Positions 9,694 to 17,564 of a DNA stretch of 64,000 nucleotides are shown here, piece after piece. Positions within the stretch are counted from its first letter, which is position 1, and each line of letters starts with the position of its first letter. Origin of the DNA: Inquilinus limosus DSM 16000 (lineage in GTDB: Bacteria > Pseudomonadota > Alphaproteobacteria > DSM-16000 > Inquilinaceae); contig NZ_KE383989.1 of the NCBI RefSeq assembly GCF_000423185.1, positions 7,501 through 71,500 of the forward strand. The letters are read 5' to 3'. A model generated the notes under the pieces. The model made no database searches. It was not told where the DNA came from and was given only the letters and a program-made list of their open reading frames with translations. The position numbers and the translations under genes were made by a program.

Positions 9694-9741
9694 GACAACT
9701 CGGCGCCTGCTGCGATCGCTCTTGCGTGATCTTGCCCGACT

Positions 9742-10317
9742 CTACGCCGGCAAGGCCCCCGAGCGCTTGGCGGTCCAGGTCGCGACGTAGTCCATCAGCG
9801 CCGGCGACAGGCAGTCATAGGGCGGCAGCCCGAGCTCCTTGAGCCGGGCCCGGATGCCCTCCATCCGGCTGGGATCGACGCCCGATTCGATGATCGAGGA
9901 GACAAAGGCGGCGAAGGTCGGCTCGGCATAACCGTCGTGGTCGAACCGTTCGGGATGGATGAAGGACAGGCCCTTGAATGGGTGGTCGCGCTCCACCGGT
10001 CCGTACAGATGGACGCCGCACTGCTTGCAGGCGTGCCGCTGGATCAGGGCGCTCGGATCGACCACCGCGAGCTTGTCGCCGTTCTCCAGCACCGTCACCT
10101 TGTCGCTCGGCACCACCGCGACGACGGAGAAGGCGGCGCCCTGCGGCTTCCAGCATTTGGTGCAGCCGCAGGCGTGGTTGTGGGCGACGTCGCCTTCGAT
10201 GCGCACCTTGACGGGACGGTCGGTGCACAGGCAGGTCAGCGTGCCGCCCTGGAAGCTGCCGGACCCGCGGCGCACGCCGCCGTCGACGACCGGGTGTATC
10301 GACACTTGGCCGTTCAT
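9742..10317 (-). CDS. gfa: GFA family protein, glutathione-dependent formaldehyde-activating enzyme-like
   Basis: This 191-residue zinc protein is like S-(hydroxymethyl)glutathione synthase, which condenses formaldehyde with glutathione before glutathione-dependent formaldehyde dehydrogenase. The zinc-ligand pattern is complete: C29/C31, C50/C52/C55 (CGCTKC) and C97/C100 (CKQC). The C-terminal [18 protein letters not shown] resembles true Gfa rather than the shorter GFA-domain proteins. No adhI or fghA lies nearby, so any formaldehyde pathway partner is elsewhere. The start at 10317 is preceded by GGGGAGAAACGCG. Confidence 0.9.
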   Translation of the reverse strand: MNGQVSIHPVVDGGVRRGSGSFQGGTLTCLCTDRPVKVRIEGDVAHNHACGCTKCWKPQGAAFSVVAVVPSDKVTVLENGDKLAVVDPSALIQRHACKQCGVHLYGPVERDHPFKGLSFIHPERFDHDGYAEPTFAAFVSSIIESGVDPSRMEGIRARLKELGLPPYDCLSPALMDYVATWTAKRSGALPA

Positions 10318-10502
10318 CGCGTTTCTCCCCTTGAGGTTCGTTGACCCGGATGGTCGTTCCGACGGAAGTGTCCGACATGTGCGGCGGAATCTCTATTGGA
10401 CCCTGGGACGAGAAATGGTGCCGGGATCGGGAGTCAGCCCAGCCGGCCAGACAATCGGGTCAAGGAATATTCACCTACCACTGTCACGCCCGGGCTTGAC
10501 CC

Positions 10503-10717
10503 ACGGGTGTCCGGTTAAGGATGGACAACAACCGGCGGAAGAATTTCAGAGCTCAAGCCTCAATTTATAACTGTCATGCTCGGGCTTGACCCGAGCATCC
10601 AGGAATGTCGATGCCGCTCTGGGTGGCCCTGGGTTGCCGGGTCAAGCCCGGCGATGACAATAGAAATTGAGCCCTACTCCTCTTTCGCACCCTGAAAACC
10701 CTCAACCGGACACCCGT
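10503..10717. mobile_element. MITE-like element with 14-bp terminal inverted repeats
   Basis: The 215-bp segment begins ACGGGTGTCCGGTT and ends with its exact reverse complement. One mismatch follows and then 3 more matching bases (17 of 18). It is flanked by the 11-bp direct repeat GGGCTTGACCC. It has no transposase gene, so it would be a non-autonomous, internally deleted element. The 11-bp target duplication fits the size made by IS4-family elements, which is an inference. It carries another palindromic repeat (10572-10659) inside it. Confidence 0.65.
10572..10659. repeat. GGGCTTGACCC palindromic repeat, inner complete copy
   Basis: This 88-bp copy runs from TGTCATGCTCGGGCTTGAC to GCCCGGCGATGACA with imperfect internal symmetry, and is homologous to 18502-18590. 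It sits within the MITE-like element, so three levels of insertion can be read here. Confidence 0.85.
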
Positions 10718-10870
10718 GGGCTTGACCCGGGCATCCAGAAGGTCTCGACATCCTCTGGATTGCCGTCCTCGGGCTTGACCCGAGGACCGCCCGGCAATGA
10801 CAAAAAGCAAAGAGCCCAGCGTTGTTCAGCCTCCACCCGATCGCCCTGCCAGCCCAGCCCGAGGAGTGCC

Positions 10871-11824
10871 ATGTTCGATCCCGTTGAGCGCCGCCCGATC
10901 GGCCGTACCTCGCTGCGCGTGTCCCGCCTCGGCATCGGCGGCGGCAGCCTGTTCAGCTCGATCGGCGACGCCGCGGTGGCGGCCCTGGTCGACCACTGCT
11001 GGGAGCGCGGCCTGCGCCATTTCGACACCGCCGCCCTCTATGCCGGCGGGGTCAGCGAGGAGCGGTTCGGCACGGCGCTGGCGGACCGGCCGCGCGACGA
11101 GCACGTCCTGTCGACCAAGGCCGGCCGCACCACCGAGGACGGCGAGAACCGCTTCGACTACACGCGGGACGGCTTCCTGCGCTCGATCGACCGCAGCCTG
11201 ACCCGGCTGAAGCGTGACCGGCTGGACATCGTCTTCATCCACGACGTCACCCCCGACCTGCTCGGCGACGCCTACGACGCCCGCTTCGCCGAGGCGATGG
11301 ACGGCGCCTACCCGGCGCTGGCGGAGCTGCGGAGCCAGGGCGTGGTCGGCGCCGTCGGCGTCGGGGTCGGCAGCTGGCAGGTCTGCCGGCGCTTCGCCGA
11401 GGCCGGCGATTTCGACTGCATGATGCTGGCCGGCGGCTACACCCTGCTGAAGCAGGATTCGGTGCCGTTCCTCGATCAATGCTTGGCGCGCGGCATCTCG
11501 GTGCTGCTGGCGGCGCCGTTCAACACCGGCATCCTGGCGACCGGCGCGGTCGAGGGCGCCCGCTACCAGTACAGGCCGGCCCCGCCCGAGATCCTGGAGC
11601 GCACGCGGCGGATCGAGGCGGTGTGCCGCCGCCACGACGTGCCGCTGCCGGCGGCGGCGCTGCAGTTCCCGCTGCGCCACCCGGCCGTGGCCAGCGTCGT
11701 CGTCGGCCACCAGTCGGCGGAGGAGGTCGACCGCAACATGGCCCTGCTGCGGCGGGAGATTCCGGACGCCTTCTGGGCCGAGCTGGCGGCGGAGGGGGTG
11801 GCAGCCGTCCAGCCGACGCCGTGA
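10871..11824 (+). CDS. Aldo/keto reductase
   Basis: This 317-residue NADP-type oxidoreductase has a TIM barrel fold. The catalytic tetrad is visible as D52 and Y57 (HFDTAALY), K83 (STKAGR) and H124 (VFIHDV). The closest known relatives by style are D-threo-aldose/L-fucose dehydrogenase and pyridoxal 4-dehydrogenase, given the RRPIGRTSLRVSRLGIGGG start and the LLKQDSVPFLDQCLARGISVLLAAPFNTGIL segment. The exact substrate is uncertain. The ATG at 10871 follows GAGGAGTGCC. The gene stands alone, with repeat-rich DNA upstream and a convergent bicupin gene downstream. Confidence 0.93.
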   Translation: MFDPVERRPIGRTSLRVSRLGIGGGSLFSSIGDAAVAALVDHCWERGLRHFDTAALYAGGVSEERFGTALADRPRDEHVLSTKAGRTTEDGENRFDYTRDGFLRSIDRSLTRLKRDRLDIVFIHDVTPDLLGDAYDARFAEAMDGAYPALAELRSQGVVGAVGVGVGSWQVCRRFAEAGDFDCMMLAGGYTLLKQDSVPFLDQCLARGISVLLAAPFNTGILATGAVEGARYQYRPAPPEILERTRRIEAVCRRHDVPLPAAALQFPLRHPAVASVVVGHQSAEEVDRNMALLRREIPDAFWAELAAEGVAAVQPTP

Positions 11825-11923
11825 CGATCCCGGGGCGGGACGGCTCTGCCCCACAGCCATGTTGTTGCAGGCGAGCGCGACTCGCTTCGAAGCGCCCCTC
11901 CATCCGGCACGCGCCGGAGCATC

Positions 11924-12871
11924 TCACCCGTTCCAGGCGAGGCCGATCGCGGCGTTCTCCTCCCGCGAGCCGAGCCAGTATCCATAGTCGGCGACATGCC
12001 CGGGAAACGCCGCCATCTCGGCAGGGCTTGCCGGCCGCGGCGTGTCGCCGATCGCGGGGGAACCGATGGTTGCGAAAAACCGGCTCATCCGGACGGTCGT
12101 GACCGTCAGGAGATCCGCGGAAGCGGAGCCGGCGTTCCGGATGGCGTGCCGGACATTCGGCGCCACATATCCGGCCTCGTCGGGATCCAGCCTCAGCCAG
12201 CCTCCGCCGGGGCCGTCCCGATAGAGGTCGAGCGTGCCGCTGATGATGAAGACGCACTCCGGATCGGCATGGCCGTGAAGCGGCACGGTCCACCCCGGCG
12301 CCACGGACTCACGAAGCAGCACCAGATCGTCGTCGCCGCCTCCCAGCCGGGCGAGCACCTCGACCCGGGCCCCGAGCGCATCCCACCGCTCCGGTTCCCT
12401 GATGGCGGGCGGCGGGGCGGGCTGATCGGGTTCGGCCGAACGCAGCAGGCGGACCCCGAAGGCCGGCGCGGCCTCCACGAGACGCTGCCGATCCGCATCC
12501 GTCATCGCGCGCGGTTCGGCATAGGGCGAAACCTCCGAGCCCGCGGCCGCGACGAACCTGTCGAACCAGGCCGGCACGCACAGCAGGAACTCCCGCGCGG
12601 CTGCAGCGGAGTCATTGAACAGCCGGTGCGGGCGTTTCGGCGGAAGCACGCGGAGCTCGCCCGGGCCGAGAATCGTGCTGCGCCCCTCCGTCTCCACGCC
12701 GAGGGCGCCCGACAGCACATAGGAGACCTCGGTCTCCCGGTCGTGGCTGTGAGGCGGCGTCGAGCTGCCCGCCGGCTTGACGACGTGCAGGACGGCGAAG
12801 GCTCCGCCCGTCTCCGCCCCCGGGACCAGCACCGTCATCGTGTTTCCGCCGAACGCATAAGCCTTCGTCAT
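11924..12871 (-). CDS. Bicupin domain protein
   Basis: This 315-residue protein has two cupin barrels. Barrel 1 carries the metal motif PPHSHDRETEVSYVLSG (H41, H43, E46/E48) and LGPGELRVLPPKRPHRL. Barrel 2 carries PLHGHADPECVFIISG and PNVRHAIRNAG. Both metal sites look intact, so it could be a metal-dependent dioxygenase, isomerase or small-molecule sensor; no specific family is recognised. I place the start at 12871 with GAGGGTGTGATC upstream. The longer frame overlaps the response-regulator gene and is a shadow. It probably shares a transcript with the receiver gene 58 bp upstream. Confidence 0.85.
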   Translation of the reverse strand: MTKAYAFGGNTMTVLVPGAETGGAFAVLHVVKPAGSSTPPHSHDRETEVSYVLSGALGVETEGRSTILGPGELRVLPPKRPHRLFNDSAAAAREFLLCVPAWFDRFVAAAGSEVSPYAEPRAMTDADRQRLVEAAPAFGVRLLRSAEPDQPAPPPAIREPERWDALGARVEVLARLGGGDDDLVLLRESVAPGWTVPLHGHADPECVFIISGTLDLYRDGPGGGWLRLDPDEAGYVAPNVRHAIRNAGSASADLLTVTTVRMSRFFATIGSPAIGDTPRPASPAEMAAFPGHVADYGYWLGSREENAAIGLAWNG

Positions 12872-12929
12872 GATCACACCCTCGCGGCTCGGTCCTCGCG
12901 AACGCGGTCGGATAAGGGAGACACCATTG

Positions 12930-13331
12930 TCAGCCGTGGCCGGTCGGGGCTGCGGCCCGGTCCGAAATCCCGAGCAGCGAGTTGATCTGGCCGATGATGT
13001 TGCGCGGATCGGGCGGCTTCGGGCAGACCGGCACATCCGCATAGATCCGCGAGAGATCCTGCGCGCTCTCGCCCGTGACGAAGACGAAGGGGATCTTCCG
13101 GGCCGCCAGTTCGGCGGCCACCGGATAGCTTCGCTCGCCATGGGCGAGCATGAGGTCGAGGAGGGCGAGGTCCGGCGGTCCGCCGGCGATGAGCCCGAGC
13201 GCCTCCGATACCGAGGCTGTCGGGCCCATCACGTCGAAGCCGGCCTGCTGAACGATGCTCGCCATCATCGCAGCAACAAAGAAGTCGTCCTCCACGATGA
13301 GGATCGATTTCGCCTCTCCATCGATCGACAT
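12930..13331 (-). CDS. Single-domain response regulator (receiver only)
   Basis: This protein of 133 residues is a lone CheY-like receiver. The acidic pocket is E14/D15/D16 (VEDD), the phospho-acceptor is D59 (LALLDLM), the switch residue is T86 (FVTG) and the conserved lysine is K105 (CPKPPD). There is no output domain, so it probably acts by binding a partner or as a phosphate sink. The ATG at 13331 is favoured over 13346 because GGGGGAG lies just upstream. A sigma-EcfG-like promoter lies at 13365-13389. Receiver-only proteins are known members of the alphaproteobacterial general stress circuit. Confidence 0.9.
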   Translation of the reverse strand: MSIDGEAKSILIVEDDFFVAAMMASIVQQAGFDVMGPTASVSEALGLIAGGPPDLALLDLMLAHGERSYPVAAELAARKIPFVFVTGESAQDLSRIYADVPVCPKPPDPRNIIGQINSLLGISDRAAAPTGHG

Positions 13332-13364
13332 CGCTCCCCCGCCCATAAGGCATGTATCGGCAGA

Positions 13365-13389
13365 AACGTCATACGATGAGATTGGTTCC
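13365..13389 (-). promoter_or_regulatory. Sigma-EcfG (general stress) type promoter
   Basis: On the minus strand GGAAC (13385-13389) and CGTT (13365-13368) are separated by exactly 16 bases. This matches the published GGAAC-N16/17-CGTT consensus for the alphaproteobacterial general stress sigma factor EcfG. It lies 33 bp before the response regulator start at 13331, a sensible promoter distance. It was found by eye only. Confidence 0.65.
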
Positions 13390-13625
13390 TATGCTTCGGC
13401 TCGCCCCGCTTTTACCTCGCATCAGGAAATAATTCTTTTGCCCCCCCGACCCGATCGCGAAGATCTGCGATCGCCGTTCGGATACGGTCGGGCCCTGCCG
13501 GAGCGCTCGCCCGCATGACGGCGAACCATTGGCCCTGTCATTTCTATAGCCGGGCGCGCGACTTGGCACGACGGGCACATGCTTCGGCAGGTCGCCGATG
13601 GTCGGAGAGGGCGGCGAGGGGAAGT

Positions 13626-15215
13626 TCAGGGCCTGCCGATGGTGGCCTGCTCGATCCACTCGTTGCCGAACACGGCGCCCCACACGAATCTTTCGGTTTG
13701 TGGAGATAACCCCTGTCTCCTCGCCAGCTTCGGCCGAATGTCGAGAAGGAAGTTTCGGTCAAGAAAGCGACTCATGGGGGACTGAGGCTCCAGCAATTTG
13801 TCGAACGCCGTCAGGAAGGCCTTGTGCCCGAATTTGGCAGGCATCGAAGGCATGAACGCGCTCTTGGCCCGATACACCATCGTGGCCGGGACGTGCTGCG
13901 CCAGCGCCGCCTTCAAGACCCATTTCGGTTCCTTCTCGCATCCGACCCAATCGGCTGAGGCGAGCGCGACATGGATCATCTCTGGCAGAAGGAAGGGGTA
14001 GACGATATCCAATGACGTTCCGTTGAACAGCGATCGTGCTTTTTGCGCGGCAACCGAGGCACAGAGCTGCGCGAGGTCGAAGGCCAGCAGTTGTGGCCAG
14101 GGATCAGGTGAAGACATATAGGACAGCCACTGGGCCAGATGCCGCTCAATGGCATGAATGCTTTCCTTTGATGGATGATAGGCAATACCAAGCAGTGCAT
14201 TCTGGGCAAAAGTGGCAAACGGGTACTGCCATTGGCTGGTTCGGCGAAGGAGCCTCAGCCAATACTCAAGCTTGCTGTCATGTCTCCACGCCCGAATTTC
14301 CTGATACGCCCTGGCACCGAGCTTCCGACCCCAAGCTGGGACCGAATGGAGACGCTGCCACTGCGCGACCTTGCCGAAGAGCCCGAAGTCACCGTCTGCT
14401 CCGATCCCGTCGAGAACGACACCACCGGCAGCACACTGCGAAATGACGGCACGGACCAATGTGCACGTCGGAACTGCCGAGGGATCGGAGAAGAGGGTTC
14501 GATAGTAGAGACCGGCATGCTGCAGCACATCCGCGACGTCGGAGCCGTCAGGAGCCTCTTCTACCCGCACGAATCTCAGCCCCAGATGCCGGGCCATTTG
14601 TTCGGCGAGCATCGACTCCGGGTCATTCGGACCGAAACTGTAGTTGACGAGCGTGACGTCCTTCAGCCCGACGGCGGATGCTCTGGCTGCGAGGAGCCCC
14701 GAGTCGACCCCGCCGCTGAACAGGATCGTGACCGGACGCCCCGCGCAGTTCTCGAGCAGGACGCGATCGAGCGCCGATATGACTGTCGAGACCTGCTGGT
14801 CGATGTTGGGGGACGGTGAGACCCTGGGCGATGGCTTCAGGGCGGATTGCTCGCGGATCGTCAGCGCACCGGAGATGGAAACGGTTGTGGTCGTCCCCGG
14901 AATGAATCTGCGGATGGCCTTCCAGGGGCTGAGAGGAGGAACAACTGCGCCGAACTGGAGATACGAATAGACGGCGGTTTCGTCCAGCTCGTCGCCAGGC
15001 GCATACAGAGCCCGCAGGTCATCGCTTGTCCGGACGAAGTCGTCCTCCGTCCGGTAATACAACTGATCCGTCGCAGCCAGCGGAACCGACACCTCCGCCC
15101 TGTCCTGCTTCCCATGCAGCCCAAAACTCTTCGCGAAGACATTGCGGCCCGCCGCCCGGACAGTTTTCCCACCAAGATCTAAATCGTCGGGCACAACAGC
15201 CGAAACTTGAGTCAT
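13626..15215 (-). CDS. Asparagine synthase-like amide-forming enzyme (orphan)
   Basis: This 529-residue protein is homologous to the synthetase half of asparagine synthase B. The ATP-pyrophosphatase loop is FSGGVDSG at about 166-173. A second nucleotide/substrate motif, DGIGADGDFGLFG (about 269-281), differs from the GEGADELFGGY of true AsnB. The N-terminus keeps only the last part of the glutaminase fold (LYYRTEDDF...LRALYAPGDELDETAV) and lacks an N-terminal catalytic Cys, so it should not use glutamine. Such enzymes include lasso-peptide cyclases, beta-lactam synthetase and others. I chose the ATG at 15215 because GGAG lies 8 bases upstream; 15233 has no ribosome site. Composition is clearly less GC-rich than neighbours. 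Confidence 0.85.
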   Translation of the reverse strand: MTQVSAVVPDDLDLGGKTVRAAGRNVFAKSFGLHGKQDRAEVSVPLAATDQLYYRTEDDFVRTSDDLRALYAPGDELDETAVYSYLQFGAVVPPLSPWKAIRRFIPGTTTTVSISGALTIREQSALKPSPRVSPSPNIDQQVSTVISALDRVLLENCAGRPVTILFSGGVDSGLLAARASAVGLKDVTLVNYSFGPNDPESMLAEQMARHLGLRFVRVEEAPDGSDVADVLQHAGLYYRTLFSDPSAVPTCTLVRAVISQCAAGGVVLDGIGADGDFGLFGKVAQWQRLHSVPAWGRKLGARAYQEIRAWRHDSKLEYWLRLLRRTSQWQYPFATFAQNALLGIAYHPSKESIHAIERHLAQWLSYMSSPDPWPQLLAFDLAQLCASVAAQKARSLFNGTSLDIVYPFLLPEMIHVALASADWVGCEKEPKWVLKAALAQHVPATMVYRAKSAFMPSMPAKFGHKAFLTAFDKLLEPQSPMSRFLDRNFLLDIRPKLARRQGLSPQTERFVWGAVFGNEWIEQATIGRP

Positions 15216-15611
15216 CCCATAAACTCCGGACATATCTATTTATTTAGATCGGACAATTATTTCGATCCTCTCTTATTTTACACATAACTGCAAAGCTGAA
15301 GCCTTGTACGAAAGAATATGGGGCGCTACCCAATACCGGTGAGCCTATGAAGGGATCGTCATTGCGAGCGCAGCGAAGCAATCCAGGGCCTCAAGAGCGG
15401 AGGGATGGATTGCTTCGTCGGCTTCGCCTCCTCGCAATGACGGTTCTTTCGCAGGAGAGTCCGATCATGGGGGCGTCGGTATAAGAGGCGCACTCGCCTC
15501 TCGAGACGCGACTCGATGGCTAAGGGCGGCTCGGAGGAACGGAGTCGCAACCAGGGCTACCGAGGGATTCGGCAAGGACACGCGGCTGCTGAAGCTGATC
15601 CTGGCGGTCTG
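15216..15611. other. AT-rich intergenic region with a dispersed repeat
   Basis: This gap lies between the YfbU gene and the asparagine-synthase-like gene. Bases 15231-15320 are unusually A/T-rich (TATCTATTTATTTAGAT, TTATTTTACACATAAC) and probably hold the promoter of the minus-strand synthetase. Bases 15357-15442 are a palindromic repeat. I looked for a small precursor peptide gene here and saw none with a ribosome site. Confidence 0.6.
15357..15442. repeat. Dispersed palindromic repeat (CAATCCAG/CTGGATTG type), copy 1
   Basis: The element runs CGTCATTGCGAGCGCAGCGA to CCTCGCAATGACG, with GAAGCAATCCAG and ATGGATTGCTTC as inner arms. A related copy is at 37697-37782 and a half copy at 16588-16625. 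It is noncoding. Confidence 0.85.
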
Positions 15612-16142
15612 TCAGGCAGTCAATATCTCGATGATCTGAGGGGCACTGAGGTTGCAGCCGTACAAAGAGCCCCGCAGCGGTTCGAAGGCGGAGTACATCC
15701 GCCGATAGATTTCGGTTGTAGGCCTGCGCGCATCAAGATCACGTTCCTTGAAGCGAGCAAACCGGCCTATATCCTTTATCAATTGACGACAGGTGCTCAG
15801 GTGCTCTGATTCCCTATTCGAATCAAAGCCGAAAAACTTGATGTCCCTGACAAGATGCGGCGCTTTCGCCCTGATGCTGGCCTTGTCCTCCTCTGACAGT
15901 CCCTCATACGAGGCCTCAATGAGACACCACATATCCAGAATCTGAACAAGCTCCTCGACACGTTCTTTTTGATCTTCATACCCCCGGAAGAGATCAGGAT
16001 ATTGCCGCACCAATCGCCAGTACTCACCATCATTCAATGATGCCCCAACAATATTCGGATCTATTTTTCCAGATATATTTAGCTTCGCATATACCTCGCA
16101 GAGCATCGCCAATATCAGCCTTTCTCCGTCACTCAATTCCAT
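15612..16142 (-). CDS. YfbU family protein
   Basis: The 176 residues match E. coli YfbU over the whole length: a start of LSDGERLILAMLCEVYAKL, the central ERVEELVQILDMWCLIEASYEGL, then FFGFDSNRESEHLSTCRQLIKDIGRF, and a C-terminal LRGSLYGCNLSAPQIIEIL. YfbU is a conserved protein of undefined function, sometimes linked to growth arrest. The ribosome site GGGAGG lies before the ATG at 16142. Its base composition resembles the asparagine-synthase-like gene, so the two may have arrived together; they are not tightly spaced and need not act together. Confidence 0.9.
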   Translation of the reverse strand: MELSDGERLILAMLCEVYAKLNISGKIDPNIVGASLNDGEYWRLVRQYPDLFRGYEDQKERVEELVQILDMWCLIEASYEGLSEEDKASIRAKAPHLVRDIKFFGFDSNRESEHLSTCRQLIKDIGRFARFKERDLDARRPTTEIYRRMYSAFEPLRGSLYGCNLSAPQIIEILTA

Positions 16143-16697
16143 GGCAATGCCTCCCGTCTTTTTTACATCTCGTCACCTGCGTCGATGTGTCCGGTTGGCT
16201 CGATTCGGGAATGGCACCTCTCCAGCCTGATCATCCGAAAGCGCCACGCGAAAACCCCTGCGCCGGGCTGGAGATGGATCGACCGTCTGGGGCTGCCCTT
16301 CTCGAGAGCAGCCCCAGCCCATCCCCGTGCTGCGGGCTGGTCGCTGGATCTCCAATAGCTTGGCCGACATCCCCTGGGTCGCTCCCCACCGCAGCAGCAC
16401 TGTAATCTGAGTTAGTCGGTGGGAACTATTGCCCGAGAGAGGTAGAGGTCGCCCCCGAAGGCGGATCGCGCGAGCCGCGCCGACGAAGAGTGCCTGCCCG
16501 GTTATGGCCGGCTGTGGAGCTCCAGGGGGCCGGGCCTTGCGAGACAGGTGATGCGGTAGCCTGCGCCTGTTCGTGCCCGGCCCCTCACCGTCATCGCGAG
16601 GCGCACAGCGCCGTGGCGATCCAGCCTGCCGCCGCCGCGCCGGCCCGGCCCGTCGGGTTAACGCAATGTTCATTGCTTAACTCCAGGCGCCTCGTTC
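16143..16697. other. 555-bp intergenic region, no gene seen
   Basis: This region contains a 10-bp stem (CTGGGGCTGC at 16287-16296 with 16308-16317) and a fragment of a dispersed repeat at 16588-16625 (TCATCGCGAGG...TGGCGATCCAG). It also has a 10-base match (GTGTCCGGTT, 16187-16196) to the end of the MITE-like element at 10503. The open frames across it have no family likeness. It may be decayed mobile DNA at the edge of the low-GC island. Confidence 0.45.
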
Positions 16698-17552
16698 ATG
16701 ATATGTTCCATGCAGGAAGTGCCGCCCGATCTCGACATCCAGGCGTACTGCCGCGGCCTCGCGCTGCAGCAGGTCGAGATGCTCTCGCGTCTCGCCGAGA
16801 TCGGCATGCGGCTGGCCGAAGGCGCCGGCGCCCGCGCCCTCGCCGCCCAGGCCGCGGCTCAGGCGGCTGCGGAAGCGCCGGCCCCGGCGGAAGCGCCGGC
16901 GTCGGCCGGACAGGATCCCGGCCTGGACTTCGCCCGCTACGCCCATCTGGTGCGCCAGACCCTGGCCCAGCGCGCCCGCGCCGCCAAGGATCTCTGCGCC
17001 GAGGACAAGGCCCGCACCGCCACGCAGGAGGCCGGCCGCCAGCCCCGCCGCATCCGCCACCGCAACGAGGTCTGGAACGTCCTCGACTGCATGATCAGCG
17101 ACGAGGTCGAAGACAAAGGCCGTGCCAGGGCCCTGCAGGCCGAGCTCGCGGAGCGGGTCGAGCTCCTCTACGAGGATCAGGAGGTCCGGGTCGAGGACCG
17201 GCCGGTCGGCGCGGTGATGGCCGGGCTGGCCTGCGGCCTCGGCCTGTCCGAGGAGTGGCGCCGCTGGTCCGCCGCCTGGCCCGCCGAGCCGCGCCCGGCC
17301 CGGCCGTCCGGCAGCCCGGCCGCGATCGCGGCCGAACGGGCCCGGCGCCGCAAGCTGGTCGCCGCCATGGTCGGCCGGGCCATCGCCCAGGTCTCCGACC
17401 CCGCCCGCATCCCCGGCCTCGAGGCCGGGCTCGCCGTCCGGCTGCAGGAGCCCGACGCGGTCGAGCTGCTCGACACCGAGAGCTCCGCCATCGCCATGGT
17501 CCGCCTCTGCCGCTCCCTCGGCATCGATCCCGACTTCGACGACACCGGGTGA
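16698..17552 (+). CDS. Conserved hypothetical protein, alanine-rich
   Basis: This 284-residue soluble protein begins PPDLDIQAYCRGLALQQVEMLSRLAEIGMRLAEGA. An Ala/Pro/Glu-rich linker (about 50-75) follows, then LDFARYAHLVRQTLAQRARAAKDL, an Arg/His-rich RRIRHRNEVWNVLDCMI, and a C-terminal LDTESSAIAMVRLCRSLGIDPDFDD. The ordered ends separated by a flexible linker suggest an adaptor or DNA-interacting protein; I do not recognise a named family and propose no function. An in-frame ATG at 16710 is an alternative start. Codon bias matches the chromosome. It converges with the hydrolase gene 12 bp on. Confidence 0.75.
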   Translation: MICSMQEVPPDLDIQAYCRGLALQQVEMLSRLAEIGMRLAEGAGARALAAQAAAQAAAEAPAPAEAPASAGQDPGLDFARYAHLVRQTLAQRARAAKDLCAEDKARTATQEAGRQPRRIRHRNEVWNVLDCMISDEVEDKGRARALQAELAERVELLYEDQEVRVEDRPVGAVMAGLACGLGLSEEWRRWSAAWPAEPRPARPSGSPAAIAAERARRRKLVAAMVGRAIAQVSDPARIPGLEAGLAVRLQEPDAVELLDTESSAIAMVRLCRSLGIDPDFDDTG

Positions 17553-17564
17553 TGGGCCGGCCTC

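Larger units (their letters stand above)
10482..10803. repeat. GGGCTTGACCC palindromic repeat interrupted by a nested insertion
   Basis: The outer copy of the roughly 90-bp repeat family is split. Its left end is 10482-10502 (TGTCACGCCCGGGCTTGACCC) and its remainder is 10718-10803, ending CCCGGCAATGACA. The 11 bases GGGCTTGACCC are present on both sides (10492-10502 and 10718-10728), as expected for a target duplication. Removing 10503-10717 plus one duplicate restores a continuous repeat of about 96 bp, comparable to the intact copy at 18502-18590. The right half itself holds another GGGCTTGACCC palindrome (about 10768-10786). Confidence 0.8.

Noticed and set aside
15216-15611. Search for a lasso-peptide-like precursor upstream of the asparagine-synthase-like gene
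   Set aside because: The short frames here have no ribosome site and most run across the dispersed repeat; none resembles a precursor.
16187-16560. Possible insertion-sequence remnant with an end like the 10503 MITE
   Set aside because: Only 10 bases (GTGTCCGGTT) match; no matching opposite end, target duplication or transposase-like frame was found.
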